This document shows, one piece after another, positions 11,650-22,930 of a stretch of DNA of 64,000 nucleotides. The stretch covers positions 1,559,501 to 1,623,500 of the forward strand of contig JARHVA010003261.1 in NCBI GenBank assembly GCA_037957365.1, read 5' to 3'. The DNA is from Torreya grandis (lineage: Eukaryota; Streptophyta; Pinopsida; Cupressales; Taxaceae). Numbering within the stretch: the first letter of the stretch is position 1; every line of letters starts with the position of its first letter. The position numbers and the translations under genes were made by a program. The notes under the pieces are model-generated. The model did no database searches and was not told the origin of the DNA. It saw only the letters and a program-made list of their open reading frames with translations.

Positions 11650-14600
11650 TATTGGGCTAGAGCTAGTTGTCCAACTAAAGCTTGAAATTTATCAGGGGAT
11701 ATGTCACTAGCAATAATGGATTGGTTTAAAAACTCATTCAAAATGTTCTTGTCAATTTTTGACATTTGCAACAAATCTAAAATATAAATTTGTGCTAGTG
11801 TCTTCTGTAATTATTTCACAATATCAAACTTCTTGTCTTGGTCAATGGTGAATTGTTTATTCTAAGGATTAATGGTTAGTTGGATAACAGGAAAAGTGAT
11901 AGATGGTTATGGGCTTGGGATAGTAATCTTTGACCTCTGAGTTGTGATTACACAATCAAGATTAGATGTTGGACCATAATTGCTAACAAATGTTAGGAAT
12001 GGTGTGGGATCAAATATGATAAGTCTCGATTATTGGTGTACTTGTATGTGGTCACATGGCAAGGGTGAGTTATCGGTATATGGTCCAAATGTGGGAGTCC
12101 CAATTTATTGCATTGCTTATTTACAGACCCAAGTCAAAGAAGGATTATCCATGTAATTCAGTTGAGAGTTATTATTTATCAATGGTCTAGATTGATTAGT
12201 GCTCGATCTAGGATTAATGAGATGGTATTAATGCTACCCCCTATAATATGACCTACAACCCTATTGTAGTCATGTGCAACTACATGGTAGGTTTATTGGT
12301 TGTTACCATTCTGACCTTGGTTTTGTCCATTTTTCTAATGTTTTAGGTTCTATTATTGATTCTATTAGTTTGGCTTTTGATTTTGATGTTTTTGATTTTA
12401 TTGTTGTACTGAATGGTGATGTTATTGTTGATATTGATTGTTATGTTGCTATTGTGTGTTATGTTGGGGAAAGGGGTTTTGATAAATCCAAAGAGTTTGA
12501 TTGGAGGTGGAAGCACCATATTATAATGTTATCTCCTCATTCTCCAACATATTCTTAATCAAATTCTTGATTTACACACATCTTCATAGATTATACCTAT
12601 TGACCTGATAATATTCACTAAATTAATTTTCATGGTACCAATTAGGATAAGGAATGACTTATGGATAATTCTTTGGTATTGGCCAACTAATTAGATTACC
12701 AGTAGTAGGTTTGTAAAATATAGACTTAATAGGCTTTCCTAGGTCACTAAAGACATGATGTGTAGGCATAGTTATCCTTGGAGGAGGGGTTTGTAATGGT
12801 AAAGGTTACTGCATTTGTTGCATGGGTCTTTGTTGTTATGCTTGTGGAATTGGTTGGAGAGGTCGTTGGGTAGGAGTAAGATAAAAAGGTGGTGTAGATG
12901 ATGTTTGTACTATTTGGACATGACATGACTTAGTTACTCCATTACCCATAACATTCCTATTGTGGTTGATTTTCTTTGGTCTATCTTAGTTATTGGTCTA
13001 TGCTAGTTGTGATGCTTGTGCTTGGAATAGATGTTGGTTTTGGCCACTCTCCTAATAGGTACCTTGATTATAATTAGTTAACATAAGCTTGATGATCCCT
13101 TTATTAATAAGTGATCTCTTAATCAACAAGCCTTTATTGATGATCTCTTTAAAAGTATGTGCACATTGTAGTTCCAGATGATAAGCTATCTTACAATGAA
13201 AATTTTTAGTAACCACAGTGGATAATCATTTATCTAGTAAATTGTGGATAATCACTATAGATAACTTGAAAAAATCTCACCAAACTTTTATTTTGCTTGT
13301 GTTAAGTCAACCAATGAAATCTCATGTTTGATATTATAGGAAAAGTGTTGCACAAACTTATCAAAAAGATCATCAAAATTTGTTACTAAATTCTTAGGAA
13401 ACTTTAAAAACCACTCTAAGGCTTGTCTAGACAAGCTCCTTGGAAACAAAAACAAAAGATATATATTGTTATATGCCACTGGTTGACATGTGACAAAGAA
13501 CTTGATTAAATGGGCCTTAGGGTCACCTTTCCCTTTGTATTGGTCAAATATTAGTGGTTTATATCCTAGAGGAAATGGTATCTATAAGTACTCCAAGTTG
13601 AATAGATAAGAACACATGCTATCCAACTTAAACCTTTTATTGTATTTTCTAACCTAAATGGTAGCAATTACATCCTTCATCTGTTATAATTCTTGGGATA
13701 GGAAACTAGAAGAAACATTAGTTTAAGGGAGAACATTGGTTTGAGATGTCACAAGTGGGACACTTTGATGAGGGTATGATGGAGATATCTTTTGGGGTAC
13801 ATTGGTTTGGTTGGAAAATGGACCAAGAATATGCATATATGGATTATGATGTACTTGAAATTGTACATTTCATTGTGCAGTAGTCTGGTTTGGGTTAGCT
13901 ATAAAGGTTTGACTTGGAGGAGTTTATGGTTGAGATATAGGGATTTAACTATACTATGCCTATTATGGTTGAAAATGGACATGTTGTTGACTAATCAAAC
14001 CTTGTTATTGAGTGGGAACTTGTGAACCAAGACCCTATCTCTGAACTTGTGGCATATTTTGAATTGATTGCTATCTTGTAAGTACTTGAGAAACATGATA
14101 TCCTCCTTATTTCACTAATCCCTATTGGGAAGTGATCCCATGTTGAATATTTGACATCTGTCACTACCAAATATTTACACATTTTTGGCTACTCATCATT
14201 TGGTTTTATATTGGTACACTAGTCTACAACTAAAGAGGTATGTTTGTCACTACCTGATGAGGTGGAACATTAGTTTCCCCTTATTGAGGTGGCAATACAT
14301 GTAGCCTCTATTGTGTTGGTACACTAGATTGTGCCTACTATTGTGTAATATTATTCATCCCTTGTTGAGGAGGAGTAGGATTCATCACATTCTATTGTTG
14401 AGGTGTGGAATTAGGTGTTGTTTGACTACCTAATCCTATTGGTTTCACAATTGATGAAGCAATTGGTTGAGGTTGGGATGTAGAAACTCCTACTCCCTAG
14501 TATGATGGTCCACTCATGATATTAAATATAGGCACATGTTATTAACTATTTTTTTATGTGTTAGTACCACTTTGATTTGGATTGGATGTTGCTTGCACAT

Positions 14601-15404
14601 TGTCTACTATATTTTGTTCATTATTATGCATAGAAGAAGAAGACACTTCTTTAATAATAGGCATACGCAACAAGTTGTCTACTGAAGTGTTTTGCATGAA
14701 TGGGTCTGAACTCTGATTATCTTCACTAGTTAACTCTATCAAAACTCCTATTGAAGGAACTAGGTTAATAAAAGGTTTGCTCACCATGGTCATCTGATTG
14801 AAATTATGTGCTAGGTTTAGCTATGTTTGATATGCTATCTACATTTAGTTAAAGTGCTCTTCCATGATTTTTCTCTCTCTATTAGGAATATTAGGGTCTT
14901 GATATGTTATTTAGACTAGAGCCAAAGGATTTATAAGAGAATCCTATTGATTGTAAATTATGTCATGGGGTATTCTTATTAGGCTTGGTAAATTCTCATA
15001 GGAGAAGTTTGTTAGAAACTTGGCCCCTACCTCTATGGCTCTAACCCAAATCTCATATTTGTTCTCCAATAAATGACATTCAAATAAAAATGGATCATAT
15101 GTGGAAGGCATATTAGTAGAGCATGACTATTTTAGAACATCAACTATAGGTATTATAGCTAGGTATTATGTAGTTTGTTCTTGGTCTTGTTCTGAATAAG
15201 GTGGTTTATTAACCAAATAGTTAGACAATATATCTTGGATTTATGACCCTAATTGAGTATTATAAGAGGGATACAAATCCATCACATAAGAAATATTAGC
15301 TGCATAGGGGTCTTGCACCATTTCTTGCTATGCAACCACATTACTAATCCCTGGATTATACATGAGTCCACTATGAGTGTATTAGTATAGGTTAGGATCC
15401 ATAG
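11650..15404 (-). pseudogene. E1 gag remnant
   Basis: Minus strand. A start-like ATG at 15402-15404 opens MDPNLY; blocks can be followed downstream, including ECHLLENKYEIWVRAIE (about 15050) and the capsid block LSRQALEWFLKFPKN with FVQHFSYNIKHEISLVDL (13288-13479). The latter is the 'W/EWF...LP...F..F...F' core of plant Ty3 Gag. The part between 13.9 and 14.8 kb is Asn/Gln/Ser/Thr-rich and low in complexity. No zinc knuckle could be read. Stops and shifts are frequent. It encodes the particle-forming protein of the element. Confidence 0.7.
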
Positions 15405-17253
15405 TAAATATTTTTTCAATAAAAGATCAAAGAGTTATACAAACTCTAAAAGATAATGTCTAAAAGCTGATGTTCAAACTTGGTCTAGATTCATCAAAAG
15501 GATCAAAAGGTTTATGAAAAGATTTGTGAGAAAATAATCTAGTGTTAAGTATCTAATGCTTCACATTTCACACAAAGATAAGCAAGTAAATATACCAAAA
15601 ATTGAAATTCTGAACTCTAAGGTTGAAGTGTTTCAAATCAGTCTAATCTAGGAAAAGTAAAAGTTGCTAGGTGTTTTGGACAAACATGGAATCAAAATAT
15701 AGGCTCAAACAAGGAATGTGCTAAGACTCTTGGCCAAATAGTGTCAAAAGCTAGACTTTGAAATAAAGATGATTTTTAATCTAACAGATTTGAAACACTT
15801 CTAACAAATACTAGGTATTCAAATTTTTGGATATAAATTTGACCAACTATGTATGAAGTATGAAACAAAAGTGCACTTTGGAATATTTTATTTTCTCACA
15901 AATGATGGCATAAAACTTGTCTCTTTATAACAAATAGGCTAGACAAAAAGGTGAACAATGTGACCATGCTAGACAAATACTTTAGTAAAGTTATACCTAG
16001 ATTATTTTTTATAAAAATGTAAAAAACATGGACTCTATGCAAAAAAGGTTCTTTGAAACAATGGTGAAATATTAGAGTAATGTAACCATGCTAAACTACT
16101 CGACAAATATACCAAAGTGTTTGTTTCAATAAATCTTAAGGCAAATATGATTAATCATAAATTTGGTAGCATAACACTACCTTTCTCAAATTATGCACAC
16201 ATTCTCAAAATTTTGGCAATATTTTAAAGGCAAGAAGTGTTGCACTCAAATGGTCTCAAGATTTATGAAGTTTGGAATAGTACCACCAAATTTTAGTGTC
16301 ATAGACTCCAAGTGTAAGTGTTTAGCATGAAATGACTCAAGTATAACTATGATGATAAGCATGATTATGAGTCTCTAAAATGGAGTTCAATCCAAATGGG
16401 AATTTGAACCCAAGTTAAAATAAGTTTATCATGTAAATGGTGAACCCAGTTTAGAACACAAACTTTTAGAAATTAGAAAGGTTCAATTTTAAATGTGAAT
16501 TGTCAATGAAGGAATTTAAAAAAAAATTAGGCAAGAAGGTATAGACTCATGTGGGTAGCATAACTATGCTAAAGTTGATGACATGACTCATAAGAAATGG
16601 TGATAAATTTGAACAAGACAAAAAATGAAGAGTTATGTGGGAAACATAATGCCTCCTTGTTCAAACAAAATTGGGGATCATGTGTTCCGTTTGCATCATT
16701 TATTTACACCTACTTTTGATTATAAACAAGAATTTAATCTAGGATAAAACCAACAAATTAAGTTCTCTTAGATCCTAAACTGACAAGGTTGCTTGGTATT
16801 GTTAGAATCCACCAATATATATCATTTGAGAGGTTTTTAAATGTTCATCCAAAAGTAAATGTGCATTATATAGTAGGGGTTTTACATCCCCCTTATCTCA
16901 AATGATAGTACTATGACATGGACCTTGAGGTGCACCTTGCACCAAAAATACTTTCATGACAAGTGGGGATTTGTCTAAGATCTACAAGTTTTTGAATGTT
17001 CTATGGGAATCAATTACACAATGACTTTCATGTCAAATAATGCAAAAAAGCATGGATTTTGGGTCTATATCACCTAGATTATTGGAAAAAGGTCTAGTCC
17101 TTTTTGAAACCACTACATCCCACTATTCACTTAGTGTAGTGTGATGTCCAAAGTGCCACTATGTCGCATTTGTAACTCTAATATGGAGCCAAATGAAGTC
17201 AATGCCAGGAGATAAAACCTCAAGTCAAAGCTTCCCTAAAGAAATTGCAAGAG
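15405..17253 (-). other. E1 leader, part nearer gag
   Basis: Noncoding leader between gag and the nested copia. The outer 350 bases are closely similar to E6 around 56700-57042, which ties E1 and E6 to one family. No ORF, RNA gene or repeat array is evident. Confidence 0.6.
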
Positions 17254-17258
17254 GTAAT
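17254..17258. other. Target-site duplication of E2, left
   Basis: GTAAT directly before TGTTGAG. The same five bases follow the right LTR at 22931-22935. The uninterrupted site in E6 (57038-57042) reads GAGGTAATGAC, confirming both ends. Confidence 0.95.
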
Positions 17259-17976
17259 TGTTGAGTTGTGGAGATAAAAGCTTCACCAAATGAGCAGATT
17301 GAAAAGTTGCAGGATTTACATAGTCACCGGCGTCGGTTAGGAGTGACCGACATCGGTCAGGAGTCGACTAGGAGATGTCAGCATCGGTCATATATCGGCC
17401 GATGTCAGTCACAAGTAGATAGGCAGGGACTGACGTTGGTCACATGTGCATCCAGAATGCTATTTCCGTGGATAGAACATATTGTTTGCATGGTAGGATT
17501 AAGTGTTAGTCTTAAGTCTACATCTCTATCTTTAGTAAGACTGATTTGAGCCCTTGATTACAAGTGCATCTAATGGTTTATATTGCATTACTCATGATCC
17601 CTAATTCTATATAATAGGGATAATTCTTCATAGCTTGTTGAATGAGTAGAAAAATAGTATAGAATTGTATATGTGTATCATTCTAGGTTGTTGGAATTGA
17701 TTGTAATTGTGAGAAAAAACTCTTGAGGGAAAGAGATCTGTACATCTGAGAGAGGTGTAGAAGAAAAGAGGTTTATTCAATTGTATTCCTTTTAGAAGAG
17801 TTTAATACAAGTTTTCAAGGTGGTTTCTTGTATCTCTTATTCTTTTCTATTTCTGATTCTAGTTACTTATCTTTCTAATTTATTTCTACATTTAGTTGCT
17901 TGCATAATTGTAATCAAGATTGTTGGTTGATCCCCAACAAGTGGTATCAGAGAATTTATGTTCTAGGTGCCTGACA
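17259..17976 (+). repeat. E2 5' LTR (718 bp)
   Basis: Starts TGTTGAGTTGTGG and ends GGTGCCTGACA; same length as the partner at 22213-22930. The first ~230 bases differ from the partner at about 37 positions, whereas I find only two differences in the remaining ~490. A TATA-like CTATATAATAGG lies at 17606-17619. Bases 17942-17952 hold an internal primer-site-like TGGTATCAGAG, so the LTR extends 37 bases past an older CAACA end. Confidence 0.95.
17320..17445 (+). repeat. Palindromic ACCGACATCGGTC-type motifs in U3 (left LTR)
   Basis: Several diverged copies of TGACCGACATCGGTCA, a near-palindrome with 7-base arms, occur here (best copy near 17345) and in the matching part of the right LTR (22280-22400). 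The same motif is repeated in the pol linker at 20305-20420. In U3 such clusters often bind transcription factors, but no factor can be named from sequence alone. The segment is CpG-rich in an otherwise AT-rich element. Confidence 0.65.
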
Positions 17977-17978
17977 AT

Positions 17979-17990
17979 TGGTATCAGAGC
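17979..17990 (+). other. E2 primer-binding site (initiator Met tRNA)
   Basis: TGGTATCAGAGC, the exact 12-base complement used by most plant copia elements, two bases after the LTR end. An older copy of the same site lies 37 bases upstream inside the LTR. Confidence 0.95.
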
Positions 17991-18078
17991 TCAGGTTCAC
18001 TAACAGGTGGTTCAGATCTGTTTAGTGTGTGTTGATTACAGGTTACTCACAAAGGTTTCTGTTTGAGTGGGAGAAGCA

Positions 18079-18940
18079 ATGGTAGAAGAAAGTAAACTGA
18101 GAATGAAAAAGTTTAATGACAAGAATTACCAATTATGGAGAATGCAGATAGAGGATTATTTATATTAGAAAGATCTATACTTACCGTTAGGTGGAGTTGC
18201 TAAGAAGCCCATAGACATGGAAGATGAAGAATGGGAAGTTCTTGATAGAAAGGCTCTTGGATCTATAAGATTGAGTCTGGCATCTACTGTGATATCTAAT
18301 TTATCATAGGCAAAGTCAACGGTAGAGTTAATGACTACTTTAAAAAATTTATATGAAAAACCCTCAACTTATAATAAGGTATATCTTATGAAGCAGTTAT
18401 TTAATTTGCAAATGCAGGAAGGTGGATTTGTATCTAATCATCTAAATGATTTCCATGGAATTGTAAATCAATTAAATTCAGTCAAAATAGTGTTTGATGA
18501 TGAAATTAAGGCTCTATTAATCTTATGCTCATTACCTAAAAATTGGCATAGCTTGGTAATGGCAGTTAGTAATACTGCATCTGCTTCAAATATTTTAAAA
18601 GTAGACGATGTTGTTAGTGTAATCTGGAATGAAGAAATTCATAAGAAAAGCATAGAGAAAACATCAGGGAATGCTTTAAGTTTTGAGAGTAGGGGAAGGC
18701 AAAAAGAGAAGAGCAAGAAAAGGAGATCAAGGTCTAAGTCAAAGATGAGAGGTAGATCCAAATCCAGAAATGGCAGGAGGATAGCCTACTGGAATTATGG
18801 AAAGATAGGGCACATAAGCAAAGATTGCTGGTCAAAACCTAAAGAGGACAATCATCATGAAGGTAAAGAACAAGCAAAAGTTGTAGGTATTGCACAAGAT
18901 GCTCTTATATTCTCTTTGCATAATAATATAGAATCTTGGG
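18079..18940 (+). pseudogene. E2 gag remnant
   Basis: ATG at 18079 opens MVEESKLRMKKFNDKNYQLW, the usual Tnt1-like Gag start, followed by the long helical UBN2/Gag region (for example LMTTLKNLYEKPS and QLNSVKIVFDDEIKALLIL). Stops at 18166 and 18307, both TAG, break the first 80 codons. A basic Arg/Ser/Lys tract (18700-18780) leads to the CCHC zinc knuckle, which reads AYWNYGKIGHISKDCW: the first two cysteines are now tyrosines while His and the last Cys remain. Both changes are G-to-A. Gag would form the particle and bind element RNA. Confidence 0.9.
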
Positions 18941-19452
18941 TTTTAGATTTTGGTGCCTCTTTTCATGCTACCCCAAATAGAGAATATTTCAGTGACTATG
19001 TCCATGGAGATTTTGGAATAGTATATTTAGGGGATGATGAGCCTTATAAAATTATTGGCAAAGGAAAAGTGCATCTAAAAATGCAGAGTGGCAACACATG
19101 GGTGTTGAGAGATGTCATGCATGTTCCCATCTTGAAGAGGAATTTGATTTCTGCAAAAAATTTAGGGGATGAGGGTTGTACAGTAACTCTCACAGCTGAA
19201 TCTTGGAAGGTTACCAAGGGTGCACTTATATTGGCCAGAGGTAAGAGAGTAGGTACTCTCTATTTATGTAATTGTATTACTGATAATTCTCTTTTTGTAT
19301 TATCTACTTCAGATGTAGATGCAAAGTTGTGGCACCATAGGCTCGGCCACATGAGTGAGAAGGGAATGTTCATTATTAAGTCAAAAGGTATGATTTTAGA
19401 TTTAAAAAGCATAGATCTAGATTTTTGTGAGCACTATATTTTTGGAAAATAG
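18941..19452 (+). pseudogene. E2 protease and pre-integrase region
   Basis: Continuous with gag in the same frame. WVLDFGASFHATP is the retropepsin site, with Phe replacing the Ser of the D-S-G triad by a single C-to-T change. It is followed by the pre-integrase block with LWHHRLGHMSEKGM, whose histidines and the next CEHYIFGK (Tyr for the second Cys) form the broken HHCC zinc site. A TAG at 19450 ends the open stretch. Confidence 0.9.
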
Positions 19453-20127
19453 AAGAGAGTGAGTTTTCTCAAGACTGGGTCAACAAAGAAGAAGCACAAG
19501 TTAGAGCTTGTTCATGCAGACGTGTGGGGACCAGCTCAGGTTGCTTCTATTGGAGGATCACAGTACTTTGTTTCTTTCATTGATGATGCTACAAGAAAGG
19601 TATGAGTCTATTGTATAAGGAAGAAATCTGATGTTTTTGACACTTTTAAGATTTGGAAAGCTTTAGTTGAGAATGAAACAGGCAGGAGAATGAAGTGCCT
19701 GAGATCTGACAATGGTGGTGAGTTCTACAGCTATAAGTTCAATTGGTATTGTTATATGCATGGAATACGTAGGCAAAGGATGGTTCCAAGGACACCTCAG
19801 CAAAATGGAGTTGTTGAAAGGATGAACAAAACAATATTGGAGCATGCAAGGTATATGAGATTGCATGCTAGTTTGCCCTTAGAGTTTTGGGCAGAAGCTG
19901 TGGATACTGCAATGTACTTGATTAACAGAGGACCCTCTATAACTCTAGATGGTGGAATTCCAAAAGAGGCATGGACAGGTAAAAAGGTAGATCTCTCATT
20001 TCACAAATTTTTTAGTTGTGAAGCTATTGTGCACGTTGATAAGGAAAATAGAAAGAAGCTAGATGCTAAGTCTATGAGGTGCACTTTTATTGGTTATGGC
20101 TCTAGGGATTTTGGATTCAGGATTTAG
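19453..20127 (+). pseudogene. E2 integrase core remnant
   Basis: After the TAG, the frame continues through [11 protein letters not shown] (first catalytic Asp), a TGA at 19603 in place of a Trp-type codon, CLRSDNGGEF (second Asp) and RTPQQNGVVERMNKT (Glu). All three DDE residues survive. The part 19690-20127 is open for 145 codons and ends RDFGFRI at a TAG, where related elements continue. It would insert the cDNA, were it intact. Confidence 0.92.
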
Positions 20128-20615
20128 AATCTAGGAACTAACAAAATAATTAGGAGCCATGATGTTGTTTTCAATGAAAAGGTGATGTATAGTGATCAGC
20201 TCATGAAGCTGAATCAATCTAAGTAAATCAATGGAGAATTGGATGAGGTGACGGTCCAAAATGAGCTCGTGGGCAAAAATAATCACAGACAGGAAAACAT
20301 AGAGACTGACATTGGTCAGGCAAGAACCGATGTTGGCAATATAGGAACCGATGTCGGTCAGACAGTGACCGACATTGGTTAGGAAGGAACTGACATCGGT
20401 CATGTGGAACCGACGTCAGTCAGTTATAGGCCTAAAGGTGACTGAGGTCGGTCACTGTCAGAGAATTTGGGTGGACAGTGTGTTGTGAATGAGTCTTAGA
20501 TGCCCATTAGGAGGTCAAAAAGGGTAAGTAAACCTCCAATTTGATATTCCCCTTCTTTATTCTATTTATTGCTCACTGATGGTGGGAACCAGAGAGTTTT
20601 GATGAAGCAATACAA
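20128..20615 (+). pseudogene. E2 INT-RT linker with TDIG peptide repeats
   Basis: In the integrase frame the linker encodes five or six copies of a T-D-I/V-G-Q/H peptide (20305-20420), each from one ACCGACATCGGTC-like DNA unit, the motif also clustered in U3. Stops occur at about 20224, 20380 and 20443, and the reading frame changes before RT at 20616. Linkers of copia polyproteins are variable, so a DNA-level explanation (spread of a regulatory repeat into coding sequence) is as likely as a protein one. Confidence 0.75.
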
Positions 20616-21640
20616 GTGGATTCTAGGAAACAGTGGGAGCTAGGCATGAATGAGGAGATTAATTCCTTGAAAGAGAACCAAATGTGGGATTTGGTTGAGT
20701 TGCCAGCTGGTAAGAGAACACTGAAGACCAGATGGATCTACATATTGAAGGAAGGTGAGAATGGACAGATGAGATATAAGGCCAGGTTGGTAGTGAAAGG
20801 ATTTGCACAAAAACTAGGTATTGACTTTGGTGAGATTTTTTCTCCTATTGTTAAAATGACTTCTATATGGACTGTATTGTCTTTTGTTGCTATTGAGGAT
20901 TTGTATCTTGAGCAGCTTGATGTTAATATAGCATTTCTTCATGGAGATTTGGATGAAGAAATATATATGGATCAGCTAGAAGGATATGAGGTCAAAGGTA
21001 AGGAGAAACTTGTGTACAGATTGAAGAAAAGCTTATATGGCCTCAAGCAAGCTCCTAGACAGTGGTATTTGAGATTTGATAGGTTTATGACTAAGCATGG
21101 CTATAGTAGATGTCAATTTGACCATTGTGTTTATTTTAAGAGATTGGATAATGGTATATATATTATTCTATTGTTGTATGTAGATGATATGTTGGTTGCA
21201 GGATCACACATGCAGGATATCTCTAAGCTTAAGGTGAAATTAGCTCACATGTTTGCCATGAAGGATTTGGGAGCAGCAAAGAAAATCCTTGGCATGCGTA
21301 TTAAGAGAGATAGAAAAAATCACAGGTTGATTTTGTCTCAAGAGGATTATGTGAACAAGGTGTTGAAATGGTTTAATATGTAGGATGCAAAACTGGTAAG
21401 CACACCTATGGCTAGACATTTCAAGTTGAGTAAAGATTAGTGTCCTAATTCACATGATGAGGTAGAGTACATTAATATAGTTCCATATGCTTCCGCAGTT
21501 GGGAGCTTAATGTATGCAATGGTGTGTACTAGACCAGATATTGCCCAAGCAGTGGGAGTTGTCAGCAAGTATATGGCCAATCCAGGGAAGGAACACTAGA
21601 AAGCAGTTCAGTGGATACTCAGATATCTGAGAGGGACCAG
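20616..21640 (+). pseudogene. E2 reverse transcriptase remnant
   Basis: Open for 255 codons to 21383. Blocks in order: LKTRWIYILKEGENG, YKARLVVKGFAQ, FSPIVKMTSIWTVLS, QLDVNIAFLHGDLDEEIYM, KLVYRLKKSLYGLKQAPRQW, and ILLLYVDDMLVAG with the intact YVDD catalytic pair at about 21178-21190, then FAMKDLGAAKKILGM. TAG codons at 21381 and 21438 and others follow before RNase H. The Asn in 'DVNIAFLHG' replaces the usual Lys/Thr. The RT would copy element RNA into cDNA in the particle. Confidence 0.93.
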
Positions 21641-22140
21641 TAGTAGGCATTTGTGTTATAGCAGTTCAAACACTTCTCTACATGGTTATGTAGATTCAGA
21701 TATGGTAGGTGACTTGGATGGCAGAAGAAGCACCACAGGATATGTTTTCACTATTGGTGGAATGGTGGTTAGCTGGATTTCAAAGTTGTATAAGGTTTTT
21801 GCCTTGTCAACTATAGAAGCAGAATATATTGCAGCCACGGAGGCTAGCAAAGAGATGATATGGATGACACAGTTCATGGAAGAGCTAGGAAAGAAGTAAG
21901 AGAGTTGCAGATTATATAGTGATAGTTAGAGTACAATTCATTTGGCTAAGAATTCAGCCATTCATTCAAGAACCAAGCATATACAGCTTAGGTAACACTT
22001 CATTAGACAGGTATTGGAGGATGGTGAGTTGAAGCTAGATAAGATCCATATAGATAAGAACCCTGTTGATATGTTAACCAAGCCAGTAACAAAGGAAAAG
22101 TTGAATCTTCATTCAACTTTTGTTGGTCTTCATGATTGAG
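21641..22140 (+). pseudogene. E2 RNase H remnant
   Basis: Same frame as RT. HGYVDSDMVGDLDGRRSTTGYVF carries the first acidic residue, STIEAEYIAATEASKEMIW the catalytic Glu, and RLYSDS the third Asp, now followed by a stop where Gln is usual. The C-terminal HIDKNPVDMLTKP block ends the polyprotein near 22140, about 70 bases before the 3' LTR. Stops at 21897 and 21927 and later disrupt it. Confidence 0.9.
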
Positions 22141-22197
22141 TTTGAAGATGGAAAAGCTAGAAGATGTTGTTGTACAGGTACTGGTGTAGCTGCTTAT

Positions 22198-22212
22198 CTC
22201 CAAGTGGGAGAT
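22198..22212 (+). promoter_or_regulatory. E2 polypurine tract
   Basis: CTCCAAGTGGGAGAT directly before the 3' LTR; AAGTGGGAGAT is the standard plus-strand primer of plant copia elements. Confidence 0.9.
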
Positions 22213-22930
22213 TGTTGAGTTGTGGAGCTAAAAGCTTCACCAAATGAGTAGATTGTAAAGTTTCAGGATTTACACAGCCATTGGCATTGGTCAGGAGTGA
22301 CTAACATCGGTTAAGAGTTGACTAGGGGATTCTAGCATCGGTCATATATCGGCTGACATCGGTCACAGGCAGACAGGCAGGGACCGACGTCAGTCACCTA
22401 TGCATCTAGAATGTTATTTCCATGGATAGAATAGATTGTTTGCATGGTAGGATTAAGTGTTAGTCTTAAGTCTACATCTCTATCTTTAGTAAGACTGATT
22501 TGAGCCCTTGATTACAAGTGCATCTAATGGTTTATATTGCATTACTCATGATCCCTAATTCTATATAATAGGGATAATTCTTCATAGCTTGTTGAATGAG
22601 TAGAAAAATAGTATAGAATTGTATATGTGTATCATTCTAGGTTGTTGGAATTGATTGTAATTGTGAGAAAAAACTCTTGAGGGAAAGAGATCTGTACATC
22701 TGAGAGAGGTGTAGAAGAAAAGAGGTTTATTCAATTGTATTCCTTTTAGAAGAGTTTAATACAAGTTTTCAAGGTGGTTTCTTGTATCTCTTATTCTTTT
22801 CTATTTCTGATTCTAGTTACTTATCTTTCTAATTTATTTCTACATTTAGTTGCTTGCATAATTGTAATCAAGATTGTTGGTTGATCCCCAACAAGTGGTA
22901 TCAGAGCATTTATGTTCTAGGTGCCTGATA
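22213..22930 (+). repeat. E2 3' LTR (718 bp)
   Basis: Starts TGTTGAGTTGTGG and ends GGTGCCTGATA (partner ends CTGACA). The internal TGGTATCAGAGC at the old CAACA end is a perfect 12-base initiator-Met complement here, though it lies inside the LTR. The target duplication GTAAT follows at 22931-22935. See the 5' LTR for the two-zone divergence. Confidence 0.95.

Larger units (their letters stand above)
17259..22930 (+). mobile_element. E2: Ty1/copia retrotransposon, Tnt1/Tork-like, degenerate
   Basis: A complete-length but broken Ty1/copia element, plus strand, 5672 bp, with two 718-bp LTRs, an initiator-Met tRNA primer-binding site, gag, protease, integrase, RT and RNase H in that order (integrase before RT marks copia), a polypurine tract and a perfect GTAAT target duplication. 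The LWHHRLGHMSEKGM, RRMKCLRSDNGGEF and AEAVDTAMYLINRGPS wording places it near Tnt1/Tork. It was written as one ORF, but at least eight in-frame stops (e.g. 18166, 18307, 19450, 19603, 20125, 20380) and one frame change between about 20400 and 20616 now break it. It sits in E1's leader in opposite orientation. Confidence 0.95.

Noticed and set aside
12274..12558. 94-codon plus-strand ORF rich in Val, Asp and Ile
   Set aside because: It is antisense to the low-complexity Asn/Gln-rich part of E1 gag; the composition mirrors that region.
17268..17549. 93-codon ORF beginning in the E2 5' LTR
   Set aside because: It lies inside LTR U3, and the frame is not kept in the partner LTR despite its being the same sequence.
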